DNA of 64,000 nucleotides. It comes from Erwinia mallotivora. GTDB taxonomy: Bacteria; Pseudomonadota; Gammaproteobacteria; Enterobacterales; Enterobacteriaceae. Made by a program: the position numbers and the translations under genes. The notes under the pieces are model-generated. The model was not told the DNA's origin. It searched no databases and saw nothing but the letters and a program-made list of their open reading frames with translations. Each line of letters starts with the position of its first letter. Position 1 is the stretch's first letter. Positions 35,988 through 47,595 of the stretch are shown piece after piece. The DNA lies in contig NZ_JFHN01000043.1 in NCBI RefSeq assembly GCF_000590885.1, positions 28,518 to 92,517 of the forward strand, written 5' to 3'.

Positions 35988-37133
35988 TTATTTTGCGTCA
36001 GCACGGTAGGCAGTGATCAGTTCGATAAAGTGATCGAACAAGGGGGCGGCATCATGCGGGCCCGGACTGGCTTCAGGGTGACCCTGAAAACTGAATGCCG
36101 CTTTATCAGTTCGATGAATCCCCTGTACCGTATGGTCAAACAATGAAGTGTGTGTCACCCGCAGATTGTCAGGTAAGTTGTTGTCATCCACGGCGAAGCC
36201 ATGGTTCTGCGCGGTAATCATCACCGTGTTGTTATCCAGATCTTTCACCGGATGGTTACCACCATGATGTCCCAGCTTCATCTTGACCGTTTTAGCACCG
36301 CTGGCCAGTGCCAGCAGCTGGTGCCCCAGGCAGATACCAAACAGCGGCACATCCGTTTCCAGTAATGTCTTAATGGCGGTAATCGCGTAATCACAGGGTT
36401 CTGGATCGCCAGGTCCGTTAGAAAGGAAGACCCCATCCGGATTAAGTTTCAGCACGTCTTCTGCTGAAGTTTGTGCCGGAACCACCGTCAGGCGACAGCC
36501 ACGATCTACCAGCATACGCAGGATATTGCGCTTTACGCCGTAGTCATAAGCCACCACATGGTAAGGCAGCTCTGCCTCACTTTTCGGCGCGGGTAAACCT
36601 TCCAGTTGCCAGCTTCCCTGCAACCAGCTGTAGGTTTCTTTTGTTGCCACTTCTTTTGCCAGGTCCATCCCTTTCAGCCCCGGAAATGCCTGTGCTTTTT
36701 GCAGCGCCAGTGCGGCATCCGGCGCATCTCCGGCAATGATACAGCCGTTTTGTGCGCCTTTTTCGCGCAACAGACGGGTTAACTTACGAGTATCGATATC
36801 GGCAATAGCGACAATGTTGTGACGCTCCAGATAAGCTGACAGCCCTTCTTCACTGCGGAAGTTGCTGGTTATCAGCGGCAGATCGCGAATAACCAGTCCC
36901 TGAGCATGTACCTGGGAAGATTCTTCGTCTGCGGAGTTGGTGCCGACATTGCCGATATGAGGATAAGTAAGAGTAACAATCTGGCGGGAATAGGAAGGAT
37001 CAGTGAGGATTTCTTGATAACCGGTCATCGACGTGTTGAAAACTACTTCCCCCACTGCCGACCCTGTAGCCCCGATGGCCCGACCGTGGAATTGGGTTCC
37101 GTCTTCCAGAACCAATAGCGCTGACTTAATCAA
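35988..37133 (-). CDS. carA: Carbamoyl-phosphate synthase small subunit
   Basis: Glutaminase subunit delivering ammonia to CarB. The class I amidotransferase domain has the catalytic cysteine in [13 protein letters not shown] and the His/Glu pair in [14 protein letters not shown]. The start is assigned to the TTG at 37133, because it gives (M)[11 protein letters not shown] at the E. coli length (381 against 382 residues), sits five bases after a GGAGG Shine-Dalgarno sequence, and E. coli carA also starts with TTG. An ATG 27 bases upstream would lie before that ribosome site. Confidence 0.95.
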   Translation of the reverse strand: MIKSALLVLEDGTQFHGRAIGATGSAVGEVVFNTSMTGYQEILTDPSYSRQIVTLTYPHIGNVGTNSADEESSQVHAQGLVIRDLPLITSNFRSEEGLSAYLERHNIVAIADIDTRKLTRLLREKGAQNGCIIAGDAPDAALALQKAQAFPGLKGMDLAKEVATKETYSWLQGSWQLEGLPAPKSEAELPYHVVAYDYGVKRNILRMLVDRGCRLTVVPAQTSAEDVLKLNPDGVFLSNGPGDPEPCDYAITAIKTLLETDVPLFGICLGHQLLALASGAKTVKMKLGHHGGNHPVKDLDNNTVMITAQNHGFAVDDNNLPDNLRVTHTSLFDHTVQGIHRTDKAAFSFQGHPEASPGPHDAAPLFDHFIELITAYRADAK

Positions 37134-37144
37134 AACGTCCTCCA

Positions 37145-37199
37145 GAGAATAAACAGTCACAATATTTGCATATTAATTCAAAACAAGGCGATGAATCAA
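37145..37199 (-). promoter_or_regulatory. carAB promoter P2 with arginine operator (ARG boxes)
   Basis: On the minus strand TTGAATTAATATGCAA (complement of 37167-37182) matches the ArgR box TGAAT-N4-ATTCA with one mismatch and is almost identical to the E. coli carAB operator. A second, weaker box GTGACTGTTTATTC follows. The first box overlaps a promoter with -35 TTGATT (37194-37199) and -10 TAATAT (37170-37175), 18-bp spacer, the expected layout of the arginine-repressed P2. Confidence 0.8.
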
Positions 37200-37242
37200 T
37201 GCAAAAACCGCCTGACTGCTCGATTTTTGGCAAATTGCGCGC

Positions 37243-37271
37243 ATTCTAATGATCGCCCCTGACCTTGTCCA
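37243..37271 (-). promoter_or_regulatory. carAB upstream promoter P1
   Basis: On the minus strand TGGACA (complement of 37266-37271) and TAGAAT (complement of 37243-37248) are separated by 17 bases. Position, about 75 bases upstream of P2, is that of the pyrimidine/purine-regulated P1 of E. coli. Specific regulator sites were not resolved. The AT-rich stretch 37272-37518 upstream of it shows no gene. Confidence 0.6.
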
Positions 37272-37518
37272 GTGCACATCAGATTTTTTCTTTCTTTTTT
37301 AGACAACTGACTGGAATTTCGGATGATTTACTCTGAAAACAACAACTATCCAGCTCATTTAAGCGGTTGCACTCAGAATTGAGTTTGCGGGTGGCGAAAA
37401 AACACCATAAAAGTGGACCAGATGGTAAAAATTAGCATTTAAACGAAGAAAAAAAGATGAAAAAACAGAAAAATATCACCCATCAATCATAAAAGCAGTA
37501 AAATCATTAAAATACAGA

Positions 37519-37546
37519 ATAAAAAAAGGCAATAAAAATTATTGCC
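37519..37546 (-). terminator. Terminator of dapB
   Basis: On the minus strand GGCAATAA-TTT-TTATTGCC is followed by seven T. It lies about 50 bases after the dapB stop and separates dapB from the carAB promoters. Confidence 0.85.
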
Positions 37547-37598
37547 ATTACAATCAACATTGTAAGATTGAAAAAACCACATCACAATGGTTATGAAA

Positions 37599-38986
<1,388 letters not shown>

Positions 38987-39030
38987 TAAAATAAAAAACG
39001 CGCCACAAAACAATTGTGCCGCGTTTGTTT
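38987..39030 (-). terminator. Terminator of the bacteriocin-like gene
   Basis: On the minus strand AACGCGGCACAA pairs with TTGTGGCGCGTT (one mismatch in twelve) and is followed by TTTTTTATTTT. It lies about 45 bases after the stop codon, so the small gene is a monocistronic unit. Confidence 0.85.
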
Positions 39031-39069
39031 GCCTTATATTGGCTGAAATCAGCATTACGCCATTATAAT

Positions 39070-39309
39070 TCAGCTCGAAGAAGACTGGACTATTCCTGAA
39101 ATTATCGCAACGCCGGAGAGCGCAGTTCCTACGATACCTGCTGCCATAGCAACAAAGCCCAGTCCAAGCGTTGGTATGCCAAGAATAGCACCCACGACAA
39201 TCACCGGAATAGATACCAGCAGACCAAGTGCACCCGTGGCTATCAGACTGCCGCCATCTTCACCCGCCCCGCTGACACAGGTCACTTCCTGGAAAGTTAA
39301 TTCTCTCAT
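39070..39309 (-). CDS. Putative class II microcin/bacteriocin-like peptide precursor with double-glycine-type leader
   Basis: A 79-residue precursor. The first 15 residues, MRELTFQEVTCVSGA, have the form of leaders cut and exported by C39-peptidase ABC transporters (colicin V: MRTLTLNELDSVSGG; some microcins end in GA). The remaining 64 residues start GEDGGS and are very hydrophobic, rich in Gly, Ala, Ile and Val with several GxxxG-type spacings, ending in four serines; this fits a pore-forming bacteriocin. It has its own AAGGAG ribosome site, a TATAAT box about 100 bases upstream and a terminator. No immunity or exporter genes lie nearby. A cysteine inside the leader is unusual. Family level only; killing activity is unproven, and a small membrane protein is the alternative. 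Confidence 0.65.
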   Translation of the reverse strand: MRELTFQEVTCVSGAGEDGGSLIATGALGLLVSIPVIVVGAILGIPTLGLGFVAMAAGIVGTALSGVAIISGIVQSSSS

Positions 39310-39412
39310 TATTAAACTCCTTTTAAAATAAAACAGGAACCTCTACAAAATAATAAATGAAAAAAACAGAATATTTCTGAATAATTTTCAATTAAAATAA
39401 GCAGAGCGATGC

Positions 39413-39418
39413 ATTATA
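39413..39418 (-). promoter_or_regulatory. Probable -10 element of the bacteriocin-like gene
   Basis: Perfect TATAAT on the minus strand within TTTGATATAATGC. The region 15-18 bases upstream has no clear TTGACA, so the -35 is weak or activator-dependent. It implies a leader of roughly 95 nt. Confidence 0.5.
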
Positions 39419-39469
39419 TCAAATGCCTGGTAATATTAACCCAGTTGATTAATTAATTCTACTGTCGAA

Positions 39470-39498
39470 AAAAAAAAATAACCCGGCGGGCCGCCGGG
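39470..39498 (-). terminator. Terminator of the ribF-ileS-lspA-fkpB-ispH operon
   Basis: On the minus strand CCCGGCGG and CCGCCGGG form the stem, followed by TTATTTTTTTTT. It lies directly after ispH and isolates the bacteriocin-like gene downstream. Confidence 0.92.
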
Positions 39499-39505
39499 AT
39501 GAAAG

Positions 39506-40459
39506 TCAGATAATGGTTTTAATATCAACCCGTAATTCTTTTGGCACTTCAAAAACAATATTTTCCTCGCGCCCAATCAGCTCAATTGCCACTTCACCAC
39601 CCAGTTCACGCAGACGCTGAATCACCTCCTGCACCAGCACATCTGGCGCAGATGCTCCCGCCGTCACGCCAACGCAGTTCACGCCCTTGATCCACTCTTC
39701 CTGAATATCATCAGCAGAGTCGATCAACTTAGCCAGTTTACCTGCGCGCTGGGCCAGTTCCGCCAGACGATTAGAGTTGGATGAGTTGCGGGAACCCACC
39801 ACCAGAACGACATCCGCATCTTTCGCCAGAGTGCGTACTGCTTCCTGACGATTCGTGGTGGCATAGCAGATATCATCTTTACGCGGGCCAATGATCTTTG
39901 GAAAACGCTGACGCAAGGCATCAATAACTTCTGAAGTATCATCCACCGACAACGTCGTCTGGGTCATAAAGCACAGGTTATCTTCATCCCTGACCTGCAA
40001 TTTATCAACGTCAGCCGGAGATTCAACCAGGTACATTCCCCCTTTGGGATTGCTGTACTGGCCCATTGTGCCTTCCACTTCAGGATGCCCCGCATGACCA
40101 ATCAGAATCGCTTCTGTACCTTTACGGCTGGCGCGCGCCACTTCCATATGCACTTTTGTCACCAGTGGACAGGTTGCATCAAACAACATCGTCAAATCAC
40201 GAGCCCGGGCTTCAGCCCGTACCGCCTGTGAAACACCATGCGCAGAGAAAATCAGAATTGAGCTGTCCGGAACCTCAGCGATATCTTCAATAAAGACGGC
40301 TCCGCGCTCACGCAGACTGTTCACGACATAGCGATTGTGCACCACTTCATGGCGCACATAGATTGGGGCACCATACATTTCCAGCGCCCGTTCCACGATG
40401 CTGATGGCGCGATCAACACCGGCACAAAAGCCACGTGGGTTAGCCAACAGAATTTGCAT
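39506..40459 (-). CDS. ispH: 4-hydroxy-3-methylbut-2-enyl diphosphate reductase
   Basis: Last step of the MEP isoprenoid pathway, giving IPP and DMAPP. The 317-residue iron-sulfur enzyme (E. coli 316) keeps the three cluster cysteines in [23 protein letters not shown] and [12 protein letters not shown], as well as the catalytic EGTMGQ segment. Its start lies 20 bases inside the fkpB 3' end. Final gene of the ribF operon. Confidence 0.96.
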   Translation of the reverse strand: MQILLANPRGFCAGVDRAISIVERALEMYGAPIYVRHEVVHNRYVVNSLRERGAVFIEDIAEVPDSSILIFSAHGVSQAVRAEARARDLTMLFDATCPLVTKVHMEVARASRKGTEAILIGHAGHPEVEGTMGQYSNPKGGMYLVESPADVDKLQVRDEDNLCFMTQTTLSVDDTSEVIDALRQRFPKIIGPRKDDICYATTNRQEAVRTLAKDADVVLVVGSRNSSNSNRLAELAQRAGKLAKLIDSADDIQEEWIKGVNCVGVTAGASAPDVLVQEVIQRLRELGGEVAIELIGREENIVFEVPKELRVDIKTII

Positions 40460-40910
40460 TGGTCGCCTCCAGTACCGGATTTATCTCCAGCACTTCAACA
40501 TCAAAGTGAATCGTCTGTCCAGCCAGCGGATGATTGAAATCTACGGTTATTGAATCACCCGAAATCTCGCGGATCACCCCAGGCATTTCATTACCATCCA
40601 TGCCGCTGAACAGCATAATCGCCCCAACCTCCGGCTCGCCTGCCTGGGTAAAATCACGGCGCGAAAAATACTGGATCAAATCAGGGCTGGCCATGCCGAA
40701 AGCCGATTCCGGCGGCAGGGAAAAGGCTTTTTTATCGCCAGTTTTCAAGCCTGTCAGCTCGGCCTCCAGCCCAGATGACAGGCTGCCATCACCCAGACTG
40801 AACAGCGCAGGTTTGCCGTTGGTGCGTGTGGACTCCGCCGTTGAACCGTCGGACAGCTTCAGGGTGAAATGTACTAATACCGCACTGTCAGACTGTACCG
40901 AATCAGTCAT
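40440..40910 (-). CDS. fkpB: FKBP-type peptidyl-prolyl isomerase FkpB (SlpA)
   Basis: SlyD-like cytoplasmic prolyl isomerase and chaperone. The 156 residues (E. coli 149) show the FKBP core ([18 protein letters not shown]) and the inserted-flap region ([22 protein letters not shown]), then [21 protein letters not shown]. The C-terminus is seven residues longer than in E. coli (NANSVG end), running into ispH. The gene follows lspA by nine bases. Confidence 0.95.
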   Translation of the reverse strand: MTDSVQSDSAVLVHFTLKLSDGSTAESTRTNGKPALFSLGDGSLSSGLEAELTGLKTGDKKAFSLPPESAFGMASPDLIQYFSRRDFTQAGEPEVGAIMLFSGMDGNEMPGVIREISGDSITVDFNHPLAGQTIHFDVEVLEINPVLEATNANSVG

Positions 40911-40919
40911 AGCTGGCCC

Positions 40920-41414
40920 TTATTTAGCGTGCTTAGTGGCAGGAGCAAGAAAGCCCTCCAGAACAATCAGCGCGGCGCCCACACAGATGCCGCAGTCAGC
41001 GATATTAAAGGTGGCGAAATGCCAGTCACCGATATAAAAATCTATGAAATCAACCACAAAGCCATGGTAAGCCCTGTCAAACAGGTTGCCCAGTGCGCCG
41101 CCGATGATCAGCGCATAGGCGATATTATTCAGCTTCTTGCTGGCTTCACTGCGGTACATCATCACCAGCAATGCCACCACGATAGCCACCGCAATTCCGG
41201 CAAAGAACCAGCGCTGCCAGCCCCCTTTATCTGCCAGAAAGCTGAAGGCCGCACCGTAATTGTGCGCGTAGAAAAAATTGATAAACGGCATTATTGACAT
41301 CGATTCGTGCAGCATCAGTGTGTTCATGATCCACTGCTTACTGAAGAAGTCGATGGCAATCACCACCAGCACCAGCCACAGCCAGCGCAATCCGGTTGAG
41401 AATAAAGGCTTCAT
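40920..41414 (-). CDS. lspA: Lipoprotein signal peptidase (signal peptidase II)
   Basis: Inner-membrane aspartic protease that removes signal peptides from diacylglyceryl-prolipoproteins. The 164-residue chain has four hydrophobic segments. The catalytic aspartates lie in [17 protein letters not shown] and [12 protein letters not shown]. The cysteine-glycine after the second aspartate replaces the more usual Ser/Thr-Ala. Its ATG overlaps the ileS stop by one base, a conserved coupling in this operon. Confidence 0.95.
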   Translation of the reverse strand: MKPLFSTGLRWLWLVLVVIAIDFFSKQWIMNTLMLHESMSIMPFINFFYAHNYGAAFSFLADKGGWQRWFFAGIAVAIVVALLVMMYRSEASKKLNNIAYALIIGGALGNLFDRAYHGFVVDFIDFYIGDWHFATFNIADCGICVGAALIVLEGFLAPATKHAK

Positions 41415-44230
41415 TATGCAAACTTACGCTGTTCGCCAGCGCCCGCTATGTTGGTAGCACAACGTCCGCAGACGTCCGGATGTTCGGTACTCTGACCGAT
41501 ATCAGTAGTGTAATGCCAGCAGCGTGGGCATTTCTCTCCTTCGGCTTTGTGCAGCGCAATTTTCAGACCTTTTACCAGCTCACTCTGCTGAGCTTCTTCT
41601 GTCGCCAGTGCATAATCGGCCACCTGCGCCCCTGACGTCAGCAATACGAAGCGCAGTTCATCGCCCAGGCTGGTCAGTTTTTCCGCCAGAGCAGCATCAG
41701 CATAAAGTGTGACCGTTGCTTCAAGAGAGCCACCTACGCGTTTGTCCGCACGAGCCTGCTCTATCACCTTATTCACTTCACCACGCACTTTCAGCAGTTC
41801 AGCCCAGAAGCTGTCATTCATTGCTTCATTTTCTGCCAGGCCAAACAAGCCGTCATACCACTCTTCAGTGAAGACATACTTAGTGCGTTGCCCGGGCAGC
41901 TCATTCCAGATTTCATCAGCCGTGAACGACAGGACGGGCGCCATCCAGCGTACCAGCGCTTCCGCAATATGGTAGAGCGCAGTCTGGCAACTGCGACGCG
42001 CCAGGCCATCAGCTTTCGCGGTGTACTGACGATCTTTGATGATATCCAGATAGAATGAACCCATCTCAATCGAACAGAATTGCATCAGTCGCTGAACAAC
42101 TTCATGGAAGTCATACCGGCTGTAAGAATCGACAATATCTTGCTGCGCAGCCTGGGCACAGCCTACTGCCCAACGATCCAGCACCACCATCTCTTCAGCC
42201 GTCACGCTGTCCGTTTCCGGATTGAAACCGTTCAGGTTCGCCAGCAGAAAACGGGCGGTATTACGGATACGACGATAGGCGTCAGCGGCACGTTTGAGGA
42301 TCTCATCAGACACGGCCATCTCGCCGGAGTAGTCGGTCGATGCTACCCACAGACGCAGGATGTCTCCTCCCAGTTTGTTCATCACATCCTGAGGCGAGAC
42401 CGTGTTACCAATGGATTTGGACATTTTGCGTCCCTGACCATCCACGGTAAATCCATGTGTCAGTACCTGGCGGTAAGGCGCTTTACCTTTCATGGCGGTC
42501 GAAATCATCAGCGAGGACATAAACCAACCGCGATGCTGGTCTGAGCCTTCCAGATACATATCCGGAGCATGGCCGCCAAATTCCGGACGCGCATCGACCA
42601 CCGAATAGCTGGTTGACCCGGAGTCAAACCATACATCCAGGGTATCGGGAACTTTGATGTAGTTTGCCGCATCTGCACCCATCAGCTCGCTGGCATCCAG
42701 ATCCCACCAGGCCTGAATACCGTCCTGCTCAACGCGCAGAGCGACTTTCTCCATCAGCGCAAGGGTATCAGGGTGGAGCTCTTCGGTTTCTTTATGCACG
42801 AACAGCGCCATAGGTACGCCCCATGTGCGCTGACGTGAAATACACCAGTCAGGACGGTTAGCCACCATCGATTCAATACGCGCCTGGCCCCAGTCCGGAA
42901 TCCACTGCACGCCTTTGATCTCCTGTAACGACTGCTGACGCAAACCTTTTTGATCCATGCTGATAAACCACTGTGGCGTGGCACGGAAGATGATAGGCGT
43001 TTTGTGACGCCAGCAGTGTGGGTAGCTGTGCAGCAGTTTTTCAACGTGCAACAGCGAACCTTTTTCACGCAGGAGATCGACCATCATGTCATTTGCTTTC
43101 AGAACGTTGACGCCATCAAGCGTGGGCCAGGTTCCCGGCAGGTAGTTGCCATCAGGGCCAACCGGATTCGCCGCTTCAATCCCGTACTTCTGGCAGATAA
43201 CATAGTCATCGGGACCGTGGGCAGGCGCAGTGTGCACCGCACCAGTACCCGCTTCCAGCGTCACATGTTCACCCAGTATGACCAGAGACGTCAGGTCGAG
43301 AAACGGATGTCTGAAGCCCATCAGTTCCAGCGCAGCGCCTTTCGCTTCACCGAGCACCTGCCATTCGCTAATCCCGGCACGTTTCATCACGCTGGCAACC
43401 AGCTCTTTCGCCAGGATTAATGCCCGACCGTCAATCTGTACCAGCTGATAGTCAAAGTCCGGATGCAGAGAAATAGCCCGGTTGGCAGGCATGGTCCACG
43501 GCGTGGTGGTCCAGATAACCAGCGAGACTGGCCCATCAACCTTGTCAGCACCAAATCTGGCCGCCACCGCCTCGCGGTCAACCGCATTGAACATCACATC
43601 AATTGACGGTGAAGTTTTGTCGTAATATTCAACTTCCGCCTCAGCTAGTGCTGAGCGGCAGTCAAGACACCAGTGCACCGGCTTGGCACCTTTATGCAGG
43701 TGACCATTACCGATGATTTTTCCTAACGCACGAATAATGTTGGCTTCGGTTTTGAAATCCATGGTCAGATAGGGACGATCCCAGTCGCCCAGCACGCCCA
43801 GACGGATAAAATCTTTCTTCTGGCCTTCAACCTGCTCAGCAGCATAGTTGCGGCAGGCTTCGCGAAACTCAGCCGCCGTGACCTTCTCGCCCGGTTTGCC
43901 GATCATCTGTTCGACTTTATGCTCAATGGGCAGACCGTGGCAGTCCCAGCCGGGAACGTAAGGCGAGTCAAAACCTGCCATGCCTTTAGACTTGACGATA
44001 ATGTCTTTCAGAATCTTGTTAACTGAGTGACCGATATGAATGCTGCCATTGGCATAAGGAGGGCCATCGTGCAGGATGAAGGTTTTTTTCCCTTTTTTGG
44101 CTGCACGAATGAGGCCGTAAAGATTGTCATCATACCAGCGCTGCAACATTCCCGGTTCGCGTTTGGCCAGATCGCCACGCATCGGGAACCCGGTTTCCGG
44201 CAAATTCAGGGTAGATTTATAGTCACTCAT
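41414..44230 (-). CDS. ileS: Isoleucyl-tRNA synthetase
   Basis: Charges tRNA-Ile and edits misactivated valine. The 938 residues match the bacterial type: class I HIGH motif at 65-68 (NGSIHIGHS), CP1 editing domain ([16 protein letters not shown]), KMSKS in [10 protein letters not shown], and a C-terminal zinc finger (CPRCWHY...CGRC). Mupirocin-sensitive (IleS1-type) architecture. Lies 30 bases after ribF. Confidence 0.97.
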   Translation of the reverse strand: MSDYKSTLNLPETGFPMRGDLAKREPGMLQRWYDDNLYGLIRAAKKGKKTFILHDGPPYANGSIHIGHSVNKILKDIIVKSKGMAGFDSPYVPGWDCHGLPIEHKVEQMIGKPGEKVTAAEFREACRNYAAEQVEGQKKDFIRLGVLGDWDRPYLTMDFKTEANIIRALGKIIGNGHLHKGAKPVHWCLDCRSALAEAEVEYYDKTSPSIDVMFNAVDREAVAARFGADKVDGPVSLVIWTTTPWTMPANRAISLHPDFDYQLVQIDGRALILAKELVASVMKRAGISEWQVLGEAKGAALELMGFRHPFLDLTSLVILGEHVTLEAGTGAVHTAPAHGPDDYVICQKYGIEAANPVGPDGNYLPGTWPTLDGVNVLKANDMMVDLLREKGSLLHVEKLLHSYPHCWRHKTPIIFRATPQWFISMDQKGLRQQSLQEIKGVQWIPDWGQARIESMVANRPDWCISRQRTWGVPMALFVHKETEELHPDTLALMEKVALRVEQDGIQAWWDLDASELMGADAANYIKVPDTLDVWFDSGSTSYSVVDARPEFGGHAPDMYLEGSDQHRGWFMSSLMISTAMKGKAPYRQVLTHGFTVDGQGRKMSKSIGNTVSPQDVMNKLGGDILRLWVASTDYSGEMAVSDEILKRAADAYRRIRNTARFLLANLNGFNPETDSVTAEEMVVLDRWAVGCAQAAQQDIVDSYSRYDFHEVVQRLMQFCSIEMGSFYLDIIKDRQYTAKADGLARRSCQTALYHIAEALVRWMAPVLSFTADEIWNELPGQRTKYVFTEEWYDGLFGLAENEAMNDSFWAELLKVRGEVNKVIEQARADKRVGGSLEATVTLYADAALAEKLTSLGDELRFVLLTSGAQVADYALATEEAQQSELVKGLKIALHKAEGEKCPRCWHYTTDIGQSTEHPDVCGRCATNIAGAGEQRKFA

Positions 44231-44260
44231 CAGCTTCTCGATTCCGTATTTCGCTTCTGT

Positions 44261-45199
44261 TTAAAGCGGTGTATCCAACCCAAAAAAGTGTCGGGCCGTC
44301 ACCACATCTTTAGCAATTTGCTCTTTCAACGCATCCAGTGAGGAAAAGCGCTGCTCGTTTCGTATTTTTTTGCGGAGCACCACATCTATATGGCGACCGT
44401 ACAGATCCATTGCAACATCCAGCAGATGAACCTCCAGCTGTTGACGCATACCGGACACCGTTGGACGGGTACCAATATTCGCCACGCCCGGGACTGGCCC
44501 CTCGCCAGCAATAAACACCTCAACAGCATAAACGCCTTTAACCGGCGAGACATAGCGCCTGAGCGGTAGATTAGCCGTGGGGAAACCGATGGTTCTGCCC
44601 AGCGCATCGCCATGCACCACCCGGCCTGAAATGCTGAATGGATGACCCAGCAGCGTGGCTGCCAGTGTCAAATCGTCTGCCGCCAGCGCCTGGCGAACTG
44701 CCGTGCTGCTAATGCGTTTGCCATCCTCACAGAAGGTCTGGGTGCTGATCACATCAAAGCCATATTCGGCACCGGCTTGCTGTAATAGCAGGAAATCGCC
44801 CTCGCGACCCGCGCCAAAACGGAAATCATCCCCTACCGCGAGAAATCTGACGCCAAGTTTGTTAACCAGCAGATCGGCAATAAAACTTTGTGCCGACTGT
44901 GCGGCAAAACGCCCGTCAAAGCGGACACAGAGCACCGCATCAACACCCGCTTCGCTGAGATAACGTACTTTTTCACGCAGGCGCGTCAGACGCGGCGGGG
45001 CTTTGCCTGCGGCAAAAAGTTCCAGCGGCTGCGGTTCAAACAACATCACTACCACCGGCAGTTCACGCCGACGCCCTTCCTCGCACAGCCGGGCCAGTAA
45101 CGCCTGATGACCACGATGTACGCCATCGAAATTACCAATGGTCAGTACGCAGCCGCGATGCTGCTCCCTGAGATTATGTATGCCGCGGATAAACTTCAT
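44261..45199 (-). CDS. ribF: Bifunctional riboflavin kinase / FAD synthetase
   Basis: Phosphorylates riboflavin to FMN and adenylates FMN to FAD. The 312-residue protein has an N-terminal nucleotidyltransferase domain (TIGNFDGVHRGHQAL, then SSTAVRQAL) and a C-terminal kinase domain (GRVVHGDALGRTIGFPTANL, GVANIGTRPTV). First gene of the ribF-ileS-lspA-fkpB-ispH operon. Confidence 0.96.
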   Translation of the reverse strand: MKFIRGIHNLREQHRGCVLTIGNFDGVHRGHQALLARLCEEGRRRELPVVVMLFEPQPLELFAAGKAPPRLTRLREKVRYLSEAGVDAVLCVRFDGRFAAQSAQSFIADLLVNKLGVRFLAVGDDFRFGAGREGDFLLLQQAGAEYGFDVISTQTFCEDGKRISSTAVRQALAADDLTLAATLLGHPFSISGRVVHGDALGRTIGFPTANLPLRRYVSPVKGVYAVEVFIAGEGPVPGVANIGTRPTVSGMRQQLEVHLLDVAMDLYGRHIDVVLRKKIRNEQRFSSLDALKEQIAKDVVTARHFFGLDTPL

Positions 45200-45436
45200 G
45201 GCTGGCTCAAATTTATGGAAATCGGCGGATTATACCTTGTACAGCGATGAAGGTTAACCCACGAATGAGGCTTTAAGTCGTTCCTGATGGCTTTTTCCGC
45301 CTGGCGCGGATGAACCGGCGGCAGAGATTTTTATTGTGAATAAGCTGTATTCATCCGGATGAAGCTGGTAGAATCTTGCGCCATCGAAACGTAATCAGGT
45401 GCTGTTGTAACAACGGCGCTTATTTGCACAAATCCA

Positions 45437-45465
45437 TTGACAACCTCAGGCGAAAGAGGCATATT
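45437..45465 (+). promoter_or_regulatory. rpsT promoter
   Basis: Consensus -35 TTGACA (45437-45442), 17-base spacer and -10 CATATT (45460-45465), about 45 bases before the rpsT start. It corresponds to the strong proximal promoter of E. coli rpsT. A TAGAAT about 95 bases upstream may belong to a second promoter. The rest of the 312-base ribF-rpsT interval shows no gene. Confidence 0.75.
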
Positions 45466-45478
45466 CCTCGGCCTTTGA

Positions 45479-45775
<297 letters not shown>

Positions 45776-45805
45776 TCGCCCCGCTGTTAATACCGTGTTA
45801 AAAAG

Positions 45806-45830
45806 AAACCGCCTGTGGCGGTTTTTTTTT
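45806..45830 (+). terminator. Terminator of rpsT
   Basis: AAACCGCC-TGT-GGCGGTTT followed by a run of T; classic rho-independent form 30 bases after the stop. Confidence 0.93.
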
Positions 45831-45925
45831 GCTTTCAATAATGCCTTCCAGCGCAGCTATGCCTGATAACCACGCCGGGGCAGCCTGGCCCCGACTGCCA
45901 TCTGTTCCGGCAGCGCCCCCCTGCT

Positions 45926-47086
45926 TTAGCGCAGTTTTATCCTTAACAGCGTGTAGCCCACCACGGCGGACACCACAGAACCAGTAAGAATGCCCAGTTT
46001 TGCCAGTCTGACCATCTCCAGATGAGCCGCATCGAAGGCCAGGGACGCGATAAATATCGACATGGTAAAACCGATACCGCACAGCACCCCAATAGCAGCA
46101 ATATCCCGCATACGTGTACTTTCCGGCAATGCTGCAATGCGCAACTTCACCGCCAGCCAACAGATCAGGGTGATACCCAGCGGCTTACCGATAAACAGCC
46201 CCAGAATGATCCCTAACGGCACCGCCGACGCCAGCCCGCTCAGCGAAACGCCCGTCAACGAAACGCCTGCATTTGCAAAAGCAAACAAAGGCAGAATGAC
46301 CCAACTAACCCAGGGTGCCAGACTGTGAGCCAGATGGATCGCTGGCGAGTGTCCATTTTGCTTCTCCAGAGGGATGAAGAAGCCAACAATCACCCCGGCC
46401 AGCGTCGCATGTACACCCGATTTCAGCACTGCCACCCACAGAACCAATCCCACCAACATATACACCGTAATGCTGCGTACCCCAAAACGGTTCAGCAGGG
46501 CCAGTACCAGCACGGCTCCGGCGGCAACAGTCAGCGCCAACATCGACAGATGCTGGGTATAAAAGAAGGCAATAATCAGGATTGCGCCAAGGTCATCAAT
46601 CACTGCCAGCGCCATCAAAAACATTTTCAAAGCAGGGGGGACACGGCTACCCAACAGGGCCAGAATGCCCAGCGCAAAAGCGATATCCGTCGCAGTCGGG
46701 ATCGCCCAACCATGAACAGCCAACGGATCGCTGTGATTGAGCAGCGCGAAAATCGCCCCCGGGGCAATCATTCCTCCAACGGCGGCAATTAACGGAAACA
46801 TCGCCCGTTCACGGCTGGCAAGAGAGCCGGAAATCAGCTCATGCTTAACTTCTAATCCAATCATTAAAAAGAACAGCGCCATCAGCGCATCATTGATCCA
46901 CAACAGCAGGTCTTTGCTGATATCCAGCGATCCGAAGCGGAATTCCACCGGCATATTGAGGATTGCCTGATATGTCTGCTGCGTCGCCGCACTGTTTGCC
47001 AGAAACATCGCCACCATCGCCGCGATGATTAACACCACACCACCGGTGGCCTCATTCTTAAGTATCCGCTTAAGCGCTAATTTCAT
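45926..47086 (-). CDS. nhaA: Na+/H+ antiporter NhaA
   Basis: Electrogenic inner-membrane antiporter exchanging 2 H+ for 1 Na+ (or Li+), for salt and alkaline tolerance. The 386 residues (E. coli 388) form about twelve helices. The ion-site aspartates are visible in [16 protein letters not shown] and [12 protein letters not shown]. In E. coli the activator gene nhaR follows immediately; here only 150 bases separate nhaA from the rpsT stop, so nhaR is missing from this locus. A folded leader RNA upstream may provide control. Confidence 0.96.
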   Translation of the reverse strand: MKLALKRILKNEATGGVVLIIAAMVAMFLANSAATQQTYQAILNMPVEFRFGSLDISKDLLLWINDALMALFFLMIGLEVKHELISGSLASRERAMFPLIAAVGGMIAPGAIFALLNHSDPLAVHGWAIPTATDIAFALGILALLGSRVPPALKMFLMALAVIDDLGAILIIAFFYTQHLSMLALTVAAGAVLVLALLNRFGVRSITVYMLVGLVLWVAVLKSGVHATLAGVIVGFFIPLEKQNGHSPAIHLAHSLAPWVSWVILPLFAFANAGVSLTGVSLSGLASAVPLGIILGLFIGKPLGITLICWLAVKLRIAALPESTRMRDIAAIGVLCGIGFTMSIFIASLAFDAAHLEMVRLAKLGILTGSVVSAVVGYTLLRIKLR

Positions 47087-47104
47087 TAAAACCTTTCCTG
47101 GAAC

Positions 47105-47185
47105 AGAGATGACATTACAGCAGAGCCGGCATACGGACTCTCACTGCGCGTAAAACAGTTGATACCCTGAGTAGCCCCTGTCGTT
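47105..47185 (-). promoter_or_regulatory. Structured nhaA leader, candidate nhaA-I (Li+/Na+-type) riboswitch
   Basis: The RNA read from the minus strand folds as nested helices. GACA (complement of 47179-47182) pairs with TGTC (47111-47114). GGGCTACTC (47169-47177) pairs with GAGAGTCC (47135-47142) through eight base pairs with one bulged A. An inner ACTG/CAGT hairpin (47156-47159, 47143-47146) caps it. The element ends about 25 bases before the nhaA ATG and close to its AGGAAAGG ribosome site. An nhaA-I riboswitch class that responds to Li+ is described upstream of nhaA genes; I assign this one from position and shape, not from a covariance search. Confidence 0.45.
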
Positions 47186-47543
47186 TTCTGATAAATGGTT
47201 GAACGCATACTGAATTGTTCGGAGAACAGAAAGATAACAGAGCAGCCTGAAAAGATCGTAAAAAAGCAGGCTTGCAGGAGATTGTATCGCACAGCGCGCT
47301 ACTGATACGTTTAAAAATCCTCTTTACCCGGCAGCTTTACATATTATGGCAGGCTAACCCTGCGGAGAATCACAACCGCGTAACAGGTTGCAGGCAGAAA
47401 TCTGTCCTGATGGCAGTAATATCGATTGTCTCCGGCTTTGGGATGCATTTTTAAAAATCTGAACTGACCGACGGCGACCTTAACCGGATTGATAAAGCCT
47501 GAATAAATCACTTAATCCGTCTGGCAGACGGCTGTTAATTAAG
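47186..47543. other. nhaA-dnaJ intergenic interval
   Basis: Must contain the nhaA promoter on the minus strand. No gene or hok-type element could be recognised; in E. coli mokC/hokC/sokC lies here. A 60-codon plus-strand frame (47272-47454) has no good ribosome site or familiar features and is not called. Confidence 0.5.
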
Positions 47544-47578
47544 CAATAAAAAACGGGCAGCGCTCAGGCTGCCCGTTG
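47544..47578 (-). terminator. Terminator of dnaKJ
   Basis: On the minus strand AACGGGCAGC-CTGAGC-GCTGCCCGTT followed by TTTTATT, 18 bases after the dnaJ stop. Confidence 0.92.
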
Positions 47579-47595
47579 TGATTGATCTTCCAGAC

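Noticed and set aside
47272..47454. Possible hok-like toxin gene between dnaJ and nhaA, as in E. coli
   Set aside because: The 60-codon frame lacks the Hok transmembrane/cysteine pattern and a ribosome site.
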